Source of the DNA: Aquimonas sp002352135 | Lineage (GTDB): Bacteria > Pseudomonadota > Gammaproteobacteria > Xanthomonadales > Xanthomonadaceae | NCBI GenBank assembly: GCA_035440755.1 | Contig: DAORND010000005.1 | Span: forward strand, 19,414 to 83,413 | Length of the DNA: 64,000 nt | Direction: 5' to 3' | Shown: positions 34,378 to 42,764 of the stretch, piece after piece | Layout: the number at the start of each line of letters is the position of its first letter | How positions within the stretch are numbered: position 1 is the first letter of the stretch | Program-made: the position numbers and the translations under genes | The notes under the pieces: generated by a model | Databases searched by the model: none | The model's input: the letters and a program-made list of their open reading frames with translations, nothing else | Told to the model about the DNA's origin: nothing

Positions 34378-36005
34378 GCGCCGACATCGTGCAAGGTGCC
34401 GCTGCTGGCGCCAACGTTGGGTAGGTTCTGCCCGCGCGACATCAACAGAGGATCGCTGTTCCAGGTGTCTGGTTCACCCAGGAAGCTGGTATCGCAGGTA
34501 TCAATCCCGGCGCTGACTGTGCCCGATGTGCTGAGACGGTAGTCGTTTGTGGCGGTGTCGATGAACGTTGCCGTGCCGCTGAGGGGGCGACTACCGAGTG
34601 TGCCGCGCGAGTACAGGTTGCAATCCAGGGTGCCCGCCACATAACTGCCAAAGATGAGATTGCTGGACAAGACATCCGGAATCAGGATGCTGTTGACGAT
34701 GCGGAGCTGTTCATTGCCGTTGAAACGGAAGTCCGCCGTCGGCGGATTGGCGAGCCGGTTGTTCACTTGCGTCACATGGCGCAAATCGATCACATCGCCG
34801 CTGACGGTGGAATAGACCGCACACGGTCTCCAAGCATTGGTGCCGACGTTGCAATTGTTCTTCGCTACCACCACGCCGTCGATATCCAGATGGTTGGTGC
34901 GCGTGGCATTGGCGATACTGCCGAACTGGAAGGCTGATCCGCCGTGGTTGCTGCTGTTGCCGATCACCTGCCCTTGCCTGACGCTGGTGGCACCGACCAT
35001 GGTCATAACGGCGCCGCCGCCCTCCTGGGCAAAGTTGTCGTTGATGCGCGCGCAGGTCGAGGTGCAGTTCTTCACGAAAATGTTGGCAGAGCTCTCCCGC
35101 CTTGCCAGCGAGAAACTGCCGTCGGCATAGACCATGACGCCGCCACCGAAGCCGTCCGTGCCATTGCGCTCGATGGCCGTTTCGTAGGCGCTTACTCTCG
35201 CGTTGTTGGTGAGATAAATCCCACCGCCGCCACTGCGTGCGTAGTTGTCGCTGATGCGCGCGCCCAGAATCGGCTCAAGCGCCTCGTAGCTGGCGATCAC
35301 AACGTCGGCCGCCCACCCGCTCGCTCCGGTGACGTAGATGCCACCGCCGTGTCCACCTTCCAAGGTCTGCGAATCCCGCTCGGCGCTGTTGTGATGGATA
35401 TACAGGTTCTTGTACGAGGCCCGCATCAGTGCCTCGCCCACATAGATGCCACCGCCCTCGTAGGCGTAGTTGTGGTGGATCTCGACATCGTCATAGAGGA
35501 TCAGTACCGAGTTGTGCCCAACGACGGCGATTCCACCACCCAGTTTCGCGACAGCGTTGGAGATCTCGCTATCCGAAAGGTAAGTGACGGCATTCGTGAT
35601 GGCGATGCCGCCGCCATACAGCACGCGCGGCGGCAGACTGTTTGCGCCGCGCACATGCAGTCCACTCAAGGTGACTTCGGCGCTGACGATGTCCAGGACC
35701 GGGCTGAGTCCGTCCGTGCCGGTCAGTTGACTCCGACCAGAGGGATTGGGCGCGCTGCAGGAGGCGTAGCCGCCACGCAGTTCGACGGGTGTATCGATGG
35801 TCAGGGCGACACCGCTGTAATCGCCACTCAATAAAATCTGGTCCGACCCGCTGCCATTGGCCCGCGCCGCCGCGACCGCCGCGGCGGGCGAAGCGTATTG
35901 GCAGGCGGCATCCGCGCCAACGCGGAACAGGACGGCATGGCAGACACTGCTCAGCGACAGGCTGAGCACCGCGATCAATCCATGGAGGCAGGAACGGGAC
36001 GGCAT
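34329..36005 (-). CDS. Secreted right-handed beta-helix (choice-of-anchor Q-like) protein with GFED tail
   Basis: The 558-residue protein has a signal peptide (about 1-24, ending CHA), then repeated beta-helix turns with GGGIAITNA, GGGIAVVGH, GGGIYVGEA, GGGIYVTGA and GGGIYLTNN spaced through 130-310, the parallel helix of polymorphic outer-membrane and CSLREA/choice-of-anchor families. It could bind polysaccharide or act as an adhesin; no catalytic residues are evident. The end is MPSLPFGDGFED, a variant of the tail on two other secreted proteins here. Its last 49 bases overlap the end of the ridA gene on the other strand. Confidence 0.82.
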   Translation of the reverse strand: MPSRSCLHGLIAVLSLSLSSVCHAVLFRVGADAACQYASPAAAVAAARANGSGSDQILLSGDYSGVALTIDTPVELRGGYASCSAPNPSGRSQLTGTDGLSPVLDIVSAEVTLSGLHVRGANSLPPRVLYGGGIAITNAVTYLSDSEISNAVAKLGGGIAVVGHNSVLILYDDVEIHHNYAYEGGGIYVGEALMRASYKNLYIHHNSAERDSQTLEGGHGGGIYVTGASGWAADVVIASYEALEPILGARISDNYARSGGGGIYLTNNARVSAYETAIERNGTDGFGGGVMVYADGSFSLARRESSANIFVKNCTSTCARINDNFAQEGGGAVMTMVGATSVRQGQVIGNSSNHGGSAFQFGSIANATRTNHLDIDGVVVAKNNCNVGTNAWRPCAVYSTVSGDVIDLRHVTQVNNRLANPPTADFRFNGNEQLRIVNSILIPDVLSSNLIFGSYVAGTLDCNLYSRGTLGSRPLSGTATFIDTATNDYRLSTSGTVSAGIDTCDTSFLGEPDTWNSDPLLMSRGQNLPNVGASSGTLHDVGAYEAMPSLPFGDGFED

Positions 36006-36093
36006 GGTCTGGCACCGAGACAGAGAATTGTTGCCGTTAACGCAATCACGGTGGGAAACATGTCATGGGGCGCGTTCTTGGTTCCCGACCGTA

Positions 36094-37146
36094 TCAGGCA
36101 CCGCCGCGTCGCCGATAGTGCTCGCGATGCGCGTTGATCAGGCGTACCAGTACCAGCATCACTGGAACTTCGATCAATACGCCGACGACGGTGGCAAGGG
36201 CCGCGCCGGAATCCAGCCCGTACAGGACGATGGCGACGGCAACGGCCAGTTCGAAGAAGTTGGAGGTGCCAATCAGCGTGGAGGGTGCGGCGACATCCTG
36301 CCGCACGCGGCATTGCCAGTTCAGCCAGTAGCTCAGCACGGCGATAAAGGCGGTCTGCACGAGGATCGGCACGGCGAGCAGGGCGATGATCATTGGCTGG
36401 GCAAGAATCTGGCCGCCCTGGAATGCAAACAGCAGGACCAGCGTCGCCAGCAACGCAAACATCGAATAGGGCGCGGATTTTTCCAGCGCGGCCTGCAGCG
36501 CATCGCCGCTGCGAGATTTCAACCAGGCGCGCAAAGTTTGCGCAATGGCCAGCGGGATCAGGATGTAGATCAGCACGGATAGCAGCAGGGTGTCCCACGG
36601 CACCGGGATCGACGACACGCCGAGCAACAGGCCCACGATGGGCGCGAAGGCGAAGACCATCACCAGATCGTTCAGGGCGACCTGCGACAGGGTGAAAGCG
36701 GCATGGCCGCGACACAGATGACTCCACACAAAGACCATGGCGGTGCACGGTGCTGCGCCCAGCAGAATAAGACCGGCCATGTAGCTGTCGAGCTGATTGG
36801 CGGGGAGCCAGTCGGCAAACAGGATCTTGATGAATAGCCATCCGAACAAGGCCATCGAGAACGGTTTGACGATCCAGTTCACCGCAAGCGTGATGGCGAT
36901 GCTGGTTTTCTGACTACGCACTTCATGCAGCGAGGCGAAGTCGATTTTCATCAGCATCGGCACGATCATCGCCCAGATCAGCACGCCGACCGGCAGATTG
37001 ACCTTGGCGATTTCCAGAGCGGCGATTGACTGAATTGAGCCAGGGAACAGTTGCCCCAAGGCCGTGCCCGCGACGATGCACAGCGCCACCCAGGCGGTGA
37101 GCCAGCGCTCGAAAAAACCGATGCCACTGTCCTTGGACGAACTCAT
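36094..37146 (-). CDS. acr3: Arsenite efflux transporter Acr3
   Basis: This 350-residue bile-acid/Acr3-family protein exports arsenite using the proton gradient. It has ten membrane helices; the essential cysteine lies in LLGAAPCTAMVFVWSHL at about 130-146, and the other Acr3 signature is NDLVMVFAFAPIVGLLLG. The gene overlaps arsC by four bases (ATGA), so it is the last gene of arsR-arsC-acr3. Expression should be raised by arsenite through ArsR. Confidence 0.95.
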   Translation of the reverse strand: MSSSKDSGIGFFERWLTAWVALCIVAGTALGQLFPGSIQSIAALEIAKVNLPVGVLIWAMIVPMLMKIDFASLHEVRSQKTSIAITLAVNWIVKPFSMALFGWLFIKILFADWLPANQLDSYMAGLILLGAAPCTAMVFVWSHLCRGHAAFTLSQVALNDLVMVFAFAPIVGLLLGVSSIPVPWDTLLLSVLIYILIPLAIAQTLRAWLKSRSGDALQAALEKSAPYSMFALLATLVLLFAFQGGQILAQPMIIALLAVPILVQTAFIAVLSYWLNWQCRVRQDVAAPSTLIGTSNFFELAVAVAIVLYGLDSGAALATVVGVLIEVPVMLVLVRLINAHREHYRRRGGA

Positions 37147-37625
37147 GCGGGCAGGCTCCCGGCAATGCGGTCCAGTTCGGCCTTGAGCGCGGCGGGCTGT
37201 TGCGCCAGCGCGTCGAGGTCTAGCGCGAGGAACTGTTCGATGCAGCCGCGCAGCAAGCGATAGGCGCGCACGAAGGCGGCATCGATTTCGGCGTCGCTGC
37301 CCGTGGCATGCGCCGGATCATCCACGCCCCAATGCGCACGAATCGCGGGTGCCAGAAAGACCGGGCAGGCTTCACCCGCAGCGCTGGCACACACGCTGAT
37401 GACAATATCGGGCGCAAGCGGCAGATCGTCCCAGGACTTGCTGTGCGCACCGGTGGTGTCGATGCCTTCTCGCGCAAGCAAGGCCAGGGAGCGCGGATGC
37501 ACATAACCGGTCGGGCGACTTCCGGCCGACACCGCGCGCCAGCCCGTCGGTGCCAGATGGTTGAAGGTGGCTTCGGCCAGAATCGACCGACACGAATTGC
37601 CGGTACACAGAAACAGGATGTTCAT
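37143..37625 (-). CDS. arsC: Arsenate reductase ArsC, LMW-phosphatase type
   Basis: ArsC reduces arsenate to arsenite for export. The 160-residue protein has the low-molecular-weight phosphatase loop LFLCTGNSCRS at about 4-14 (nucleophile Cys7) and further cysteines in VCASAAGEACPVF at 79-91, which supply the disulfide relay of thioredoxin-linked ArsC. The Asp of DDPAHATG near 102 is the usual general acid. Start ATG is at 37623-37625, 16 bases after the arsR stop. Confidence 0.95.
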   Translation of the reverse strand: MNILFLCTGNSCRSILAEATFNHLAPTGWRAVSAGSRPTGYVHPRSLALLAREGIDTTGAHSKSWDDLPLAPDIVISVCASAAGEACPVFLAPAIRAHWGVDDPAHATGSDAEIDAAFVRAYRLLRGCIEQFLALDLDALAQQPAALKAELDRIAGSLPA

Positions 37626-37641
37626 CGATGGCGTCACTCGA

Positions 37642-37992
37642 TCAGGGTTGGATGGATGGCTCGGAGGTGTCGCAAGATGGCTCTGCCGCAAGGCCGCATT
37701 GCTCGGGCTGACCCGCACAGCACTCGGCGGTCAGGAAGTCACTCAGTGCCCGCAAGCGAACCAGGTCGGCGCGATAGCGCAGAAAGCGCCCCTCCGTTTG
37801 CACCGTCAGGAGACCTGCTTGCATCAACGCCTTCAGATGGAACGAAAGTTGGCTGGGCGACAGTGCGATGTGGGCAAGGATCTCGGACACCACCAATCCG
37901 TCCGGCGCATGGCGCACCAGCAGGCGCAGCACATCGAGGCGAGCGCGGGAGGACAGCGCCATGAAGGCACGTAGAGCGTGTTCGGTTTCCAT
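37642..37992 (-). CDS. arsR: ArsR-family arsenite-responsive repressor
   Basis: The 116-residue winged-helix repressor has the DNA helix SPSQLSFHLKALMQAGLL at 45-62. The sensing cysteines are near the C-terminus: Cys91, Cys92 and Cys99, as in the Acidithiobacillus-type ArsR with a Cys-Cys pair and a third Cys a few residues later, rather than the helix-3 CVC type. It heads the arsenic operon, and a dyad just before its start codon is the likely operator. Confidence 0.95.
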   Translation of the reverse strand: METEHALRAFMALSSRARLDVLRLLVRHAPDGLVVSEILAHIALSPSQLSFHLKALMQAGLLTVQTEGRFLRYRADLVRLRALSDFLTAECCAGQPEQCGLAAEPSCDTSEPSIQP

Positions 37993-37994
37993 GG

Positions 37995-38018
37995 TTCAAC
38001 CATACATGAAATGTTGAA
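37995..38018 (-). promoter_or_regulatory. Putative ArsR operator
   Basis: TTCAAC at 37995-38000 and GTTGAA at 38013-38018 form an inverted repeat with a 12-base spacer containing CATG at its centre. It starts three bases upstream of the arsR start codon, so bound repressor would block both transcription start and ribosome access. Confidence 0.7.
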
Positions 38019-38063
38019 TTGTTTGATGACAGTTCGAGATGGGACCTGCGCCAGGACGGGGCT

Positions 38064-38236
38064 GTCATTCCGGACTTGATCCGGAATCCAGCATTGGAGA
38101 AGCCGTGACGCAGACGGATCGTCGCGGCTTGAAGCAGCGCCATGGTGAAGCGCTGGATACCGCGTTCGTGGGTATGACGGTAGAACGGGTGAGGTTGGGG
38201 TTTGCCCGTCACTCCCGCGCAGGCGGGAGTTCATGG
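38064..38236. repeat. Composite intergenic palindromic repeat
   Basis: Three related stem-loops lie between arsR and the permease gene: GTCATTCC...GGAATCCAGC at 38064-38092, its inverted partner GCTGGATACC...GGTATGAC at 38152-38178, and GTCACTCCCGCGCAGGCGGGAG beginning at 38208, each able to fold alone, the first two also with each other. This is the form of the GTCATTCC/GGAATGAC extragenic elements (REP/MITE type) common in proteobacteria. The rest of 38019-38407 has no gene I can support. Confidence 0.7.
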
Positions 38237-38407
38237 CATGGTCGACTCGCGGGCCGGTTCTGGGTGCGTGCGTTAGCAGACATGACGCGCCAGCGGCAAC
38301 CCTTGGTTGCAAGAACGGGTATCCGTCTTCACGCCATCCGCAGCAATGCGCCCAGCGCCGCCGCGTACAATTGCCGCCTTCGCATTCGTGCTCTTGGCGG
38401 CCGCCGC

Positions 38408-39618
38408 ATGAAGTATCTGGGATTGATATGGGCAGGCTTGTTCCGCAAGAAGTTGCGGACCACCTTGACCCTGCTGTCGTTGATCGCGGCCTTCACCCTG
38501 CTGGGGCTGTTGCAGGCGGTCAATTCGCTGTTCTCCGGTGCCGCCGATTTCCTCGGCGTCAACCGCCTGATCACACAGGCCAGCACCAGCTTCACCCAGC
38601 CGCTGCCGATGCGCTTGCTGCCGCAGATCGAGGCGGTGCCGGGCGTGGATTCGGTCAATCACTCGCAGTTTTTCGGCGGGCAGTATCAGGAAGGGCGCAA
38701 TTTCTTTCCGCAGTTCGTGGTGAACCCGCAGCGCCTGCGTCGCGCCTATCCCGAATGGGTGATGGAGGACGACCAATGGCGCGCCTTCATCTCGACCCAG
38801 GACGGTGCGATCGCAGGCAAGAACATCGCCGAGCGCAATGGCTGGAAGATCGGCGACATCATTCCGCTCAACAGTTTCATCTGGACGCGCACGGATGGCT
38901 CGCGCCTGTGGGAGTGGCGTCTGGTCGGCATCTTCGATGGGCGCGACCAGGAATGGTCGGAGCGCGCCAACTTGATGTATCTGAACTTTGGGCAGTTCGA
39001 CGAAGGCCGAGTCGCTGCCGCGCGCGGGTTGGCGGGCGTGTTTGTGGTGCGCGTGAAGGATCCTCAGCAGTCCGAGCAGATCGCGGCGACCATCGATGCC
39101 AAGTTCGAGAACTCGTCGGACGAAACCAAGACGCAGAGCGAGCAGGAATTCCAGTTGGGATTCGTGCGCCAGTTGGGCGACATCGGCCTGATCGTCAACT
39201 TGATCACGGGTGCGGTGTTTTTCTCGATCCTGTTCCTGACTGGCGTATCGATGTCGCAGGCTGTGCGTGAGCGCATCCCCGAACTGGCGGTGCTCAAGTG
39301 CCTGGGTTTCACCGATCACAAGGTGATGTGGCTGGTCCTCGCCGAGTCGTTTGCCTTGTGCGGTTTGGGCGCCTTGCTTGGCATGTTGTTCGCCAGCGTG
39401 GTCGCGGGTGCGCTGCCGCCGGACTTCCCATTGCGGACCGACGGTTTCGTCTGGGCGGTGGCGGGTGTCAGTGTGTTGGTGCTCACCTTGGCGGTGGGCT
39501 TGCCGCCTGCGCTCACCGCGCGTCGATTGAAGATTGTCGATGCGCTCGCTGGGCGCGGGGCCGAGTCGGCGTTTGAGCGGGGTTTGCGCGCGGTCATGGA
39601 CCTCGTGTTCCGTCGCCG
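38408..39618 (+). CDS. FtsX/MacB-type ABC transporter permease, first copy, cut by gap
   Basis: 403 codons are visible. A membrane helix at the start (LRTTLTLLSLIAAFTLLGLL), a large periplasmic MacB-like domain (about 40-260), and three C-terminal helices (VNLITGAVFFSILFLTG, ESFALCGLGALLGMLFASV, WAVAGVSVLVLTLAV) ending ARRLKIVDALAGR make it a nearly complete permease. It is the membrane part of a transporter or envelope machine with an unseen ATPase. The start ATG at 38408 is chosen because MKYLGLIWAGLFRKK is the usual opening. The 3' end lies in the N gap. Confidence 0.88.
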
Positions 39619-39718
39619 NNNNNNNNNNNNNNNNNNNNNNNNNNNNNNNNNNNNNNNNNNNNNNNNNNNNNNNNNNNNNNNNNNNNNNNNNNNNNNNNNN
39701 NNNNNNNNNNNNNNNNNN
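39619..39718. other. Assembly gap 1 (100 N)
   Basis: Exactly 100 N separate the end of one permease from the middle of another. A round number is a scaffolding placeholder, so the true distance is unknown; it must hold at least the start of the second permease (about 150 codons) and could hold an ATPase gene. Confidence 0.98.
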
Positions 39719-40456
39719 GGCGTGCTGGAGTTGATCGTGGGCAAGGGCGCGGTGGAGCAGTTTGCCGGGCTCGACATCGGTAACACGCTGCGCTTTCGCG
39801 GCGCGAGCTGGACCATCGTGGGGCACTTCGAGAGTGGGGGCGCCTATGACTCCGAACTCTGGAGCGATCGCGAAACCGTGCAGGGTGCCTTTGGCCGCGC
39901 CGGGGTGTCGTCCGTACTGGCGCAATTGCGCTCGTTGGACAGCTTCGAGGCGATGAAGACGCGCCTGACCACCGATCCGCAATTGGACGTGGACGTGCGT
40001 CGGCAGCGCGATTTCTTCAGTGGGCAGAGTGGCAACCTCACCACGATCATCGGATCGCTGGCCGGAATCGTCGCGACGATCATGGCGTTTGGTGCGACGT
40101 TCGGTGCGCTCAACACGATGTACTCGGCGGTATCCGCCCGCACGCAGGAAATCGGCACCTTGCGCGCGCTGGGCTTTGGCGCCTTGCCGGTCATCGCCTC
40201 GGTGATGGCGGAGGCGCTGTTGCTATCGCTCGCCGGTGGTCTGTTGGGCGCGGCGATTGCCTATCTGCTGTTCAATGGCTACGCGGTGTCCACGTTGGGC
40301 GGCAGCTTCACCCAGATCGCCTTCCAGTTTGCCGTCACGCCAGGTCTGGTTGCACTGGGTGTCGGTCTGGCGCTGGCAATCGGGTTTATTGGTGGACTTG
40401 CGCCCGCCATTCGTGCGGCGCGATTGCCGGTGACAGCGGCTTTGCGGGGAGGTTGA
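39719..40456 (+). CDS. FtsX/MacB-type ABC transporter permease, second copy, 5' end missing
   Basis: The 245 visible codons start in the periplasmic domain (VLELIVGKGAVEQFAG, LDIGNTLRFRGASWTIVGHF) and run through three membrane helices (IIGSLAGIVATIMAFGATFG, a segment with VMAEALLLSLAGGLLGAAI, and PGLVALGVGLALAIGFIGGL) to the end PAIRAARLPVTAALRGG. This is the C-terminal two thirds of a permease distinct from the preceding one, which has its own complete C-terminal helices. Reading them as one fused protein would be an artefact of the in-frame gap. No ATPase gene follows. Confidence 0.88.
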   Translation, partial: GVLELIVGKGAVEQFAGLDIGNTLRFRGASWTIVGHFESGGAYDSELWSDRETVQGAFGRAGVSSVLAQLRSLDSFEAMKTRLTTDPQLDVDVRRQRDFFSGQSGNLTTIIGSLAGIVATIMAFGATFGALNTMYSAVSARTQEIGTLRALGFGALPVIASVMAEALLLSLAGGLLGAAIAYLLFNGYAVSTLGGSFTQIAFQFAVTPGLVALGVGLALAIGFIGGLAPAIRAARLPVTAALRGG

Positions 40457-40889
40457 GGTTGGTCGGATGTGGAATGGCGTTGCGCAAGGACTCGCCGATC
40501 TGGATCGTGCTTGGAGGGCAAAGCTCAACCGCGTTCGTGCTGTCCTTCGGCCAGCCCGAGTCACCTTTCTTTGCGTCGCCAAAGAAAGGTAACCCAAAGA
40601 AAGGCGACCCCGGCAAACCGTCCGCCTTTGGCCGATGCGCGCGCAGGCTCGGGTGTTTTCGACGGCACATCTGTGTGCCGACGAAAACATCGCCCGCCTC
40701 CCTGCGGGCGACCCCATGGGCTGATCCAAGCCTGTGCGCCGGTTGTGCAGGGGGCTCGAAGGGCAACAGCACGCGATTATTGGATCATCGCGACCCATCC
40801 TTGCCCGCCGAGAAAATGCATTTGGCGGGGCGACTGATCGCTTGCTTGGTCGGGTTGGTGAAGGATATGGCGCATTCGGAGCTGTCTTT
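40457..40889. repeat. Intergenic region with stem-loop repeats
   Basis: This stretch of 433 bases has no credible gene. It contains a perfect 11-base stem, ACCTTTCTTTG at 40563-40573 with its complement at 40580-40590, followed by a second copy of CAAAGAAAGG, and a longer stem at 40655-40688 (15 bases with one mismatch) built on GTTTTCG and CGAAAAC. Sequences of this type recur between genes in Xanthomonadales. They may act as terminators or as a mobile repeat. Confidence 0.6.
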
Positions 40890-41798
40890 GTGAGTCATCC
40901 TGTAGTTGATCGTCGCGGTCTGCTGGCGGCGCTGTTCGCGTTCAGTGCCTGGGGCGTGTTCCCCTTGTATTGGGCATTGCTCAAGACGGTGCCTGCGTGG
41001 GAGATCGTCGCCCACCGCGTGGTGTGGTGCGCGTTGTTCGTGGTGTCGTGGCTGTGCTGGCGCGATGGCCTTGGCTGGTTGCTGGCCGCACTGCGTCAGC
41101 CGCGTGCGGCGCTGTTGCTGCTGGCCAGCAGTGTGCTGATCAGTCTCAACTGGGGTTTGTATATCTGGGCCGTCACGCACGGTCATGTGGTGGAAAGCAG
41201 CCTGGGCTATTTCATCAATCCACTGGTCAATGTGCTGCTGGGCGTGACCGTCCTCGGTGAGCGTCTGAATGCGCGGCAGTGGATTGCGGTGGCTTTTGCG
41301 ACGGCGGGCGTGTTGTGGCTAGGGCTGCATCAGGATCGGCTGCCGTGGATTGCGCTGGGCTTGGCGTTTTCGTTTGCGCTGTACGGACTGATCCGCAAGA
41401 AGGTCAGCGTCAGCTCGGTGCCGGGCCTCGGCATCGAGAGTCTGATTCTGTTGCTTCCCTCACTGGCCTGGTTGCTGTGGTTGGAGCACAAGGACAGTGG
41501 CGTCTTCGGGCAGTGGAACCTGCACACCGACGGCTTACTGGTGTTGGGCGGCGTGATCACGGCCTTGCCTCTGATCGGCTTCGCCGCTGCCGCGCGGCGT
41601 TTACCCTATTCGTTGCTGGGCATCCTGCAGTACCTCAGCCCGACTCTGCAGTTGCTGATCGGCGTGTGGTGGTTTGCCGAGCCGTTCGGCGCGGATCGTT
41701 TGAGTGGCTTCGCGCTGATCTGGTGCGCGTTGATCATCTATGCCGTCGACGGCATTTGGCGACAACGTGAAAGCCGCACGAGCACCTCAGGCGCGTGA
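40890..41798 (+). CDS. rarD: EamA-family transporter RarD
   Basis: RarD is a ten-helix member of the drug/metabolite transporter superfamily; its substrate is not established. The 302-residue protein starts VSHPVVDRRGLLAALFAFSA (GTG at 40890) and has WGVFPLYWALLKTVPAWEIVAHRVVW, the RarD signature opening, then SLGYFINPLVNVLLG and LPYSLLGILQYLSPTLQLL. GGAG lies eight bases before the GTG. Its last 12 bases overlap the convergent yedA-like gene. Confidence 0.92.
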   Translation: MSHPVVDRRGLLAALFAFSAWGVFPLYWALLKTVPAWEIVAHRVVWCALFVVSWLCWRDGLGWLLAALRQPRAALLLLASSVLISLNWGLYIWAVTHGHVVESSLGYFINPLVNVLLGVTVLGERLNARQWIAVAFATAGVLWLGLHQDRLPWIALGLAFSFALYGLIRKKVSVSSVPGLGIESLILLLPSLAWLLWLEHKDSGVFGQWNLHTDGLLVLGGVITALPLIGFAAAARRLPYSLLGILQYLSPTLQLLIGVWWFAEPFGADRLSGFALIWCALIIYAVDGIWRQRESRTSTSGA

Positions 41799-42659
41799 TC
41801 GGGTGATCAGCACGACGCCAGACAGAATGATGGTCATGCCGATCAAGGCGAAATGGCCGATCTGCTCGTTGAGCAGCAATACGCCCAGCAGTACCGCAAT
41901 TGGCGGATTGACGTAGGCGTAGCTGGTCGCCAGTGCCGGACGCACATGGGTCAACAACCAGACATAGGCACCAAAGCCGAAAATCGAGCCGAATACCGCC
42001 AGATGCGCAACGGCAATCCCCGCCTTGAGGGTCGGCCAGTCGACGATGCGCTCGCCCATCAACAGGCCGCCAATCAGCAGATAGCTGCCGCCGACCAGCA
42101 TCTGCGCGGCGGTGTTCATCAAGGGCGCAGGCAAATCACGACCACGACTCCAGGCCGAGCCAAATGCCCACGAAATCGGCGCGATGATCAGGAGCAAGGC
42201 ACCCAGCGGGCTACCGGTCAATTCCGCATCGAAATTGAGCAGGACCACGCCGCTGAACCCGAGCAGCAAGCCCGCCCATTCGGCGGCGCGCGAACGTTGT
42301 CCCATCAGGCGACCGAACACCGCCGCCCACAGCGGCATGCTGGCGACACCGACCGCAGCAAGTCCGGAGGACACATGTTCTTCGGCCATGCAGACGAAGC
42401 CGTTGCCAATCGCCAGCAGAACAAAGCCGAGCACGGCGATGTTTTTCCACTGCGCCTTGGTCGGCAGCGCCGCACCGCGCCAGACCTGCCATGCGAACAC
42501 CACGGCACCCGCCATGAGAAAACGCACCGCGCCCATCAGCAGCGGAGGGAAACTCTCCAGCGCGACACGGATGGCGAGATAGGTCGAACCCCAGAAAACG
42601 TAAACGCTGGCCAGTGCCAGGCCGATCTGCCAGCGCGACGGCGGTGCGGAAGAACTCAC
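41787..42659 (-). CDS. yedA: EamA-family drug/metabolite exporter, YedA-like
   Basis: The 290-residue protein has ten membrane helices in two EamA repeats. It reads VYVFWGSTYLAIRVALESFP near 19-38, FVCMAEEHVSSGLAAVGVAS near 87-106 and TSYAYVNPPIAVLLGVLLLNE near 243-263, the pattern of YedA. Its substrate is not defined. It is convergent with rarD, overlapping by 12 bases, and stands alone upstream of prc on the same strand with the prc terminator between. Confidence 0.9.
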   Translation of the reverse strand: MSSSAPPSRWQIGLALASVYVFWGSTYLAIRVALESFPPLLMGAVRFLMAGAVVFAWQVWRGAALPTKAQWKNIAVLGFVLLAIGNGFVCMAEEHVSSGLAAVGVASMPLWAAVFGRLMGQRSRAAEWAGLLLGFSGVVLLNFDAELTGSPLGALLLIIAPISWAFGSAWSRGRDLPAPLMNTAAQMLVGGSYLLIGGLLMGERIVDWPTLKAGIAVAHLAVFGSIFGFGAYVWLLTHVRPALATSYAYVNPPIAVLLGVLLLNEQIGHFALIGMTIILSGVVLITRSRA

Positions 42660-42722
42660 GAAAACCTCGCGACGCGGCGTCGATCAGTGATGCCGCGTGG
42701 ATAAAGAAAATCGCATTGCGCA

Positions 42723-42755
42723 GGTGAGGCGGATCGGCACTCGATCCGCCTCACC
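42723..42755 (-). terminator. Rho-independent terminator of prc
   Basis: A perfect 14-base stem (42723-42736 with 42742-42755) has a GCACT loop and lies ten bases after the prc stop. On the minus strand it is followed within about ten bases by the T-rich GATTTTCTTTATCC. Confidence 0.85.
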
Positions 42756-42764
42756 AACGAAGTC

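Noticed and set aside
38039..40456. One 805-codon protein crossing the N gap
   Set aside because: The N run is a placeholder, each flank carries its own C-terminal permease helices, and the first 120 codons translate repeats.
40386..40772. Minus-strand 128-codon open frame in the repeat region
   Set aside because: It translates the stem-loop repeats (KADGLPGSPFFGLPFFG) and the end of the permease; no ribosome site.
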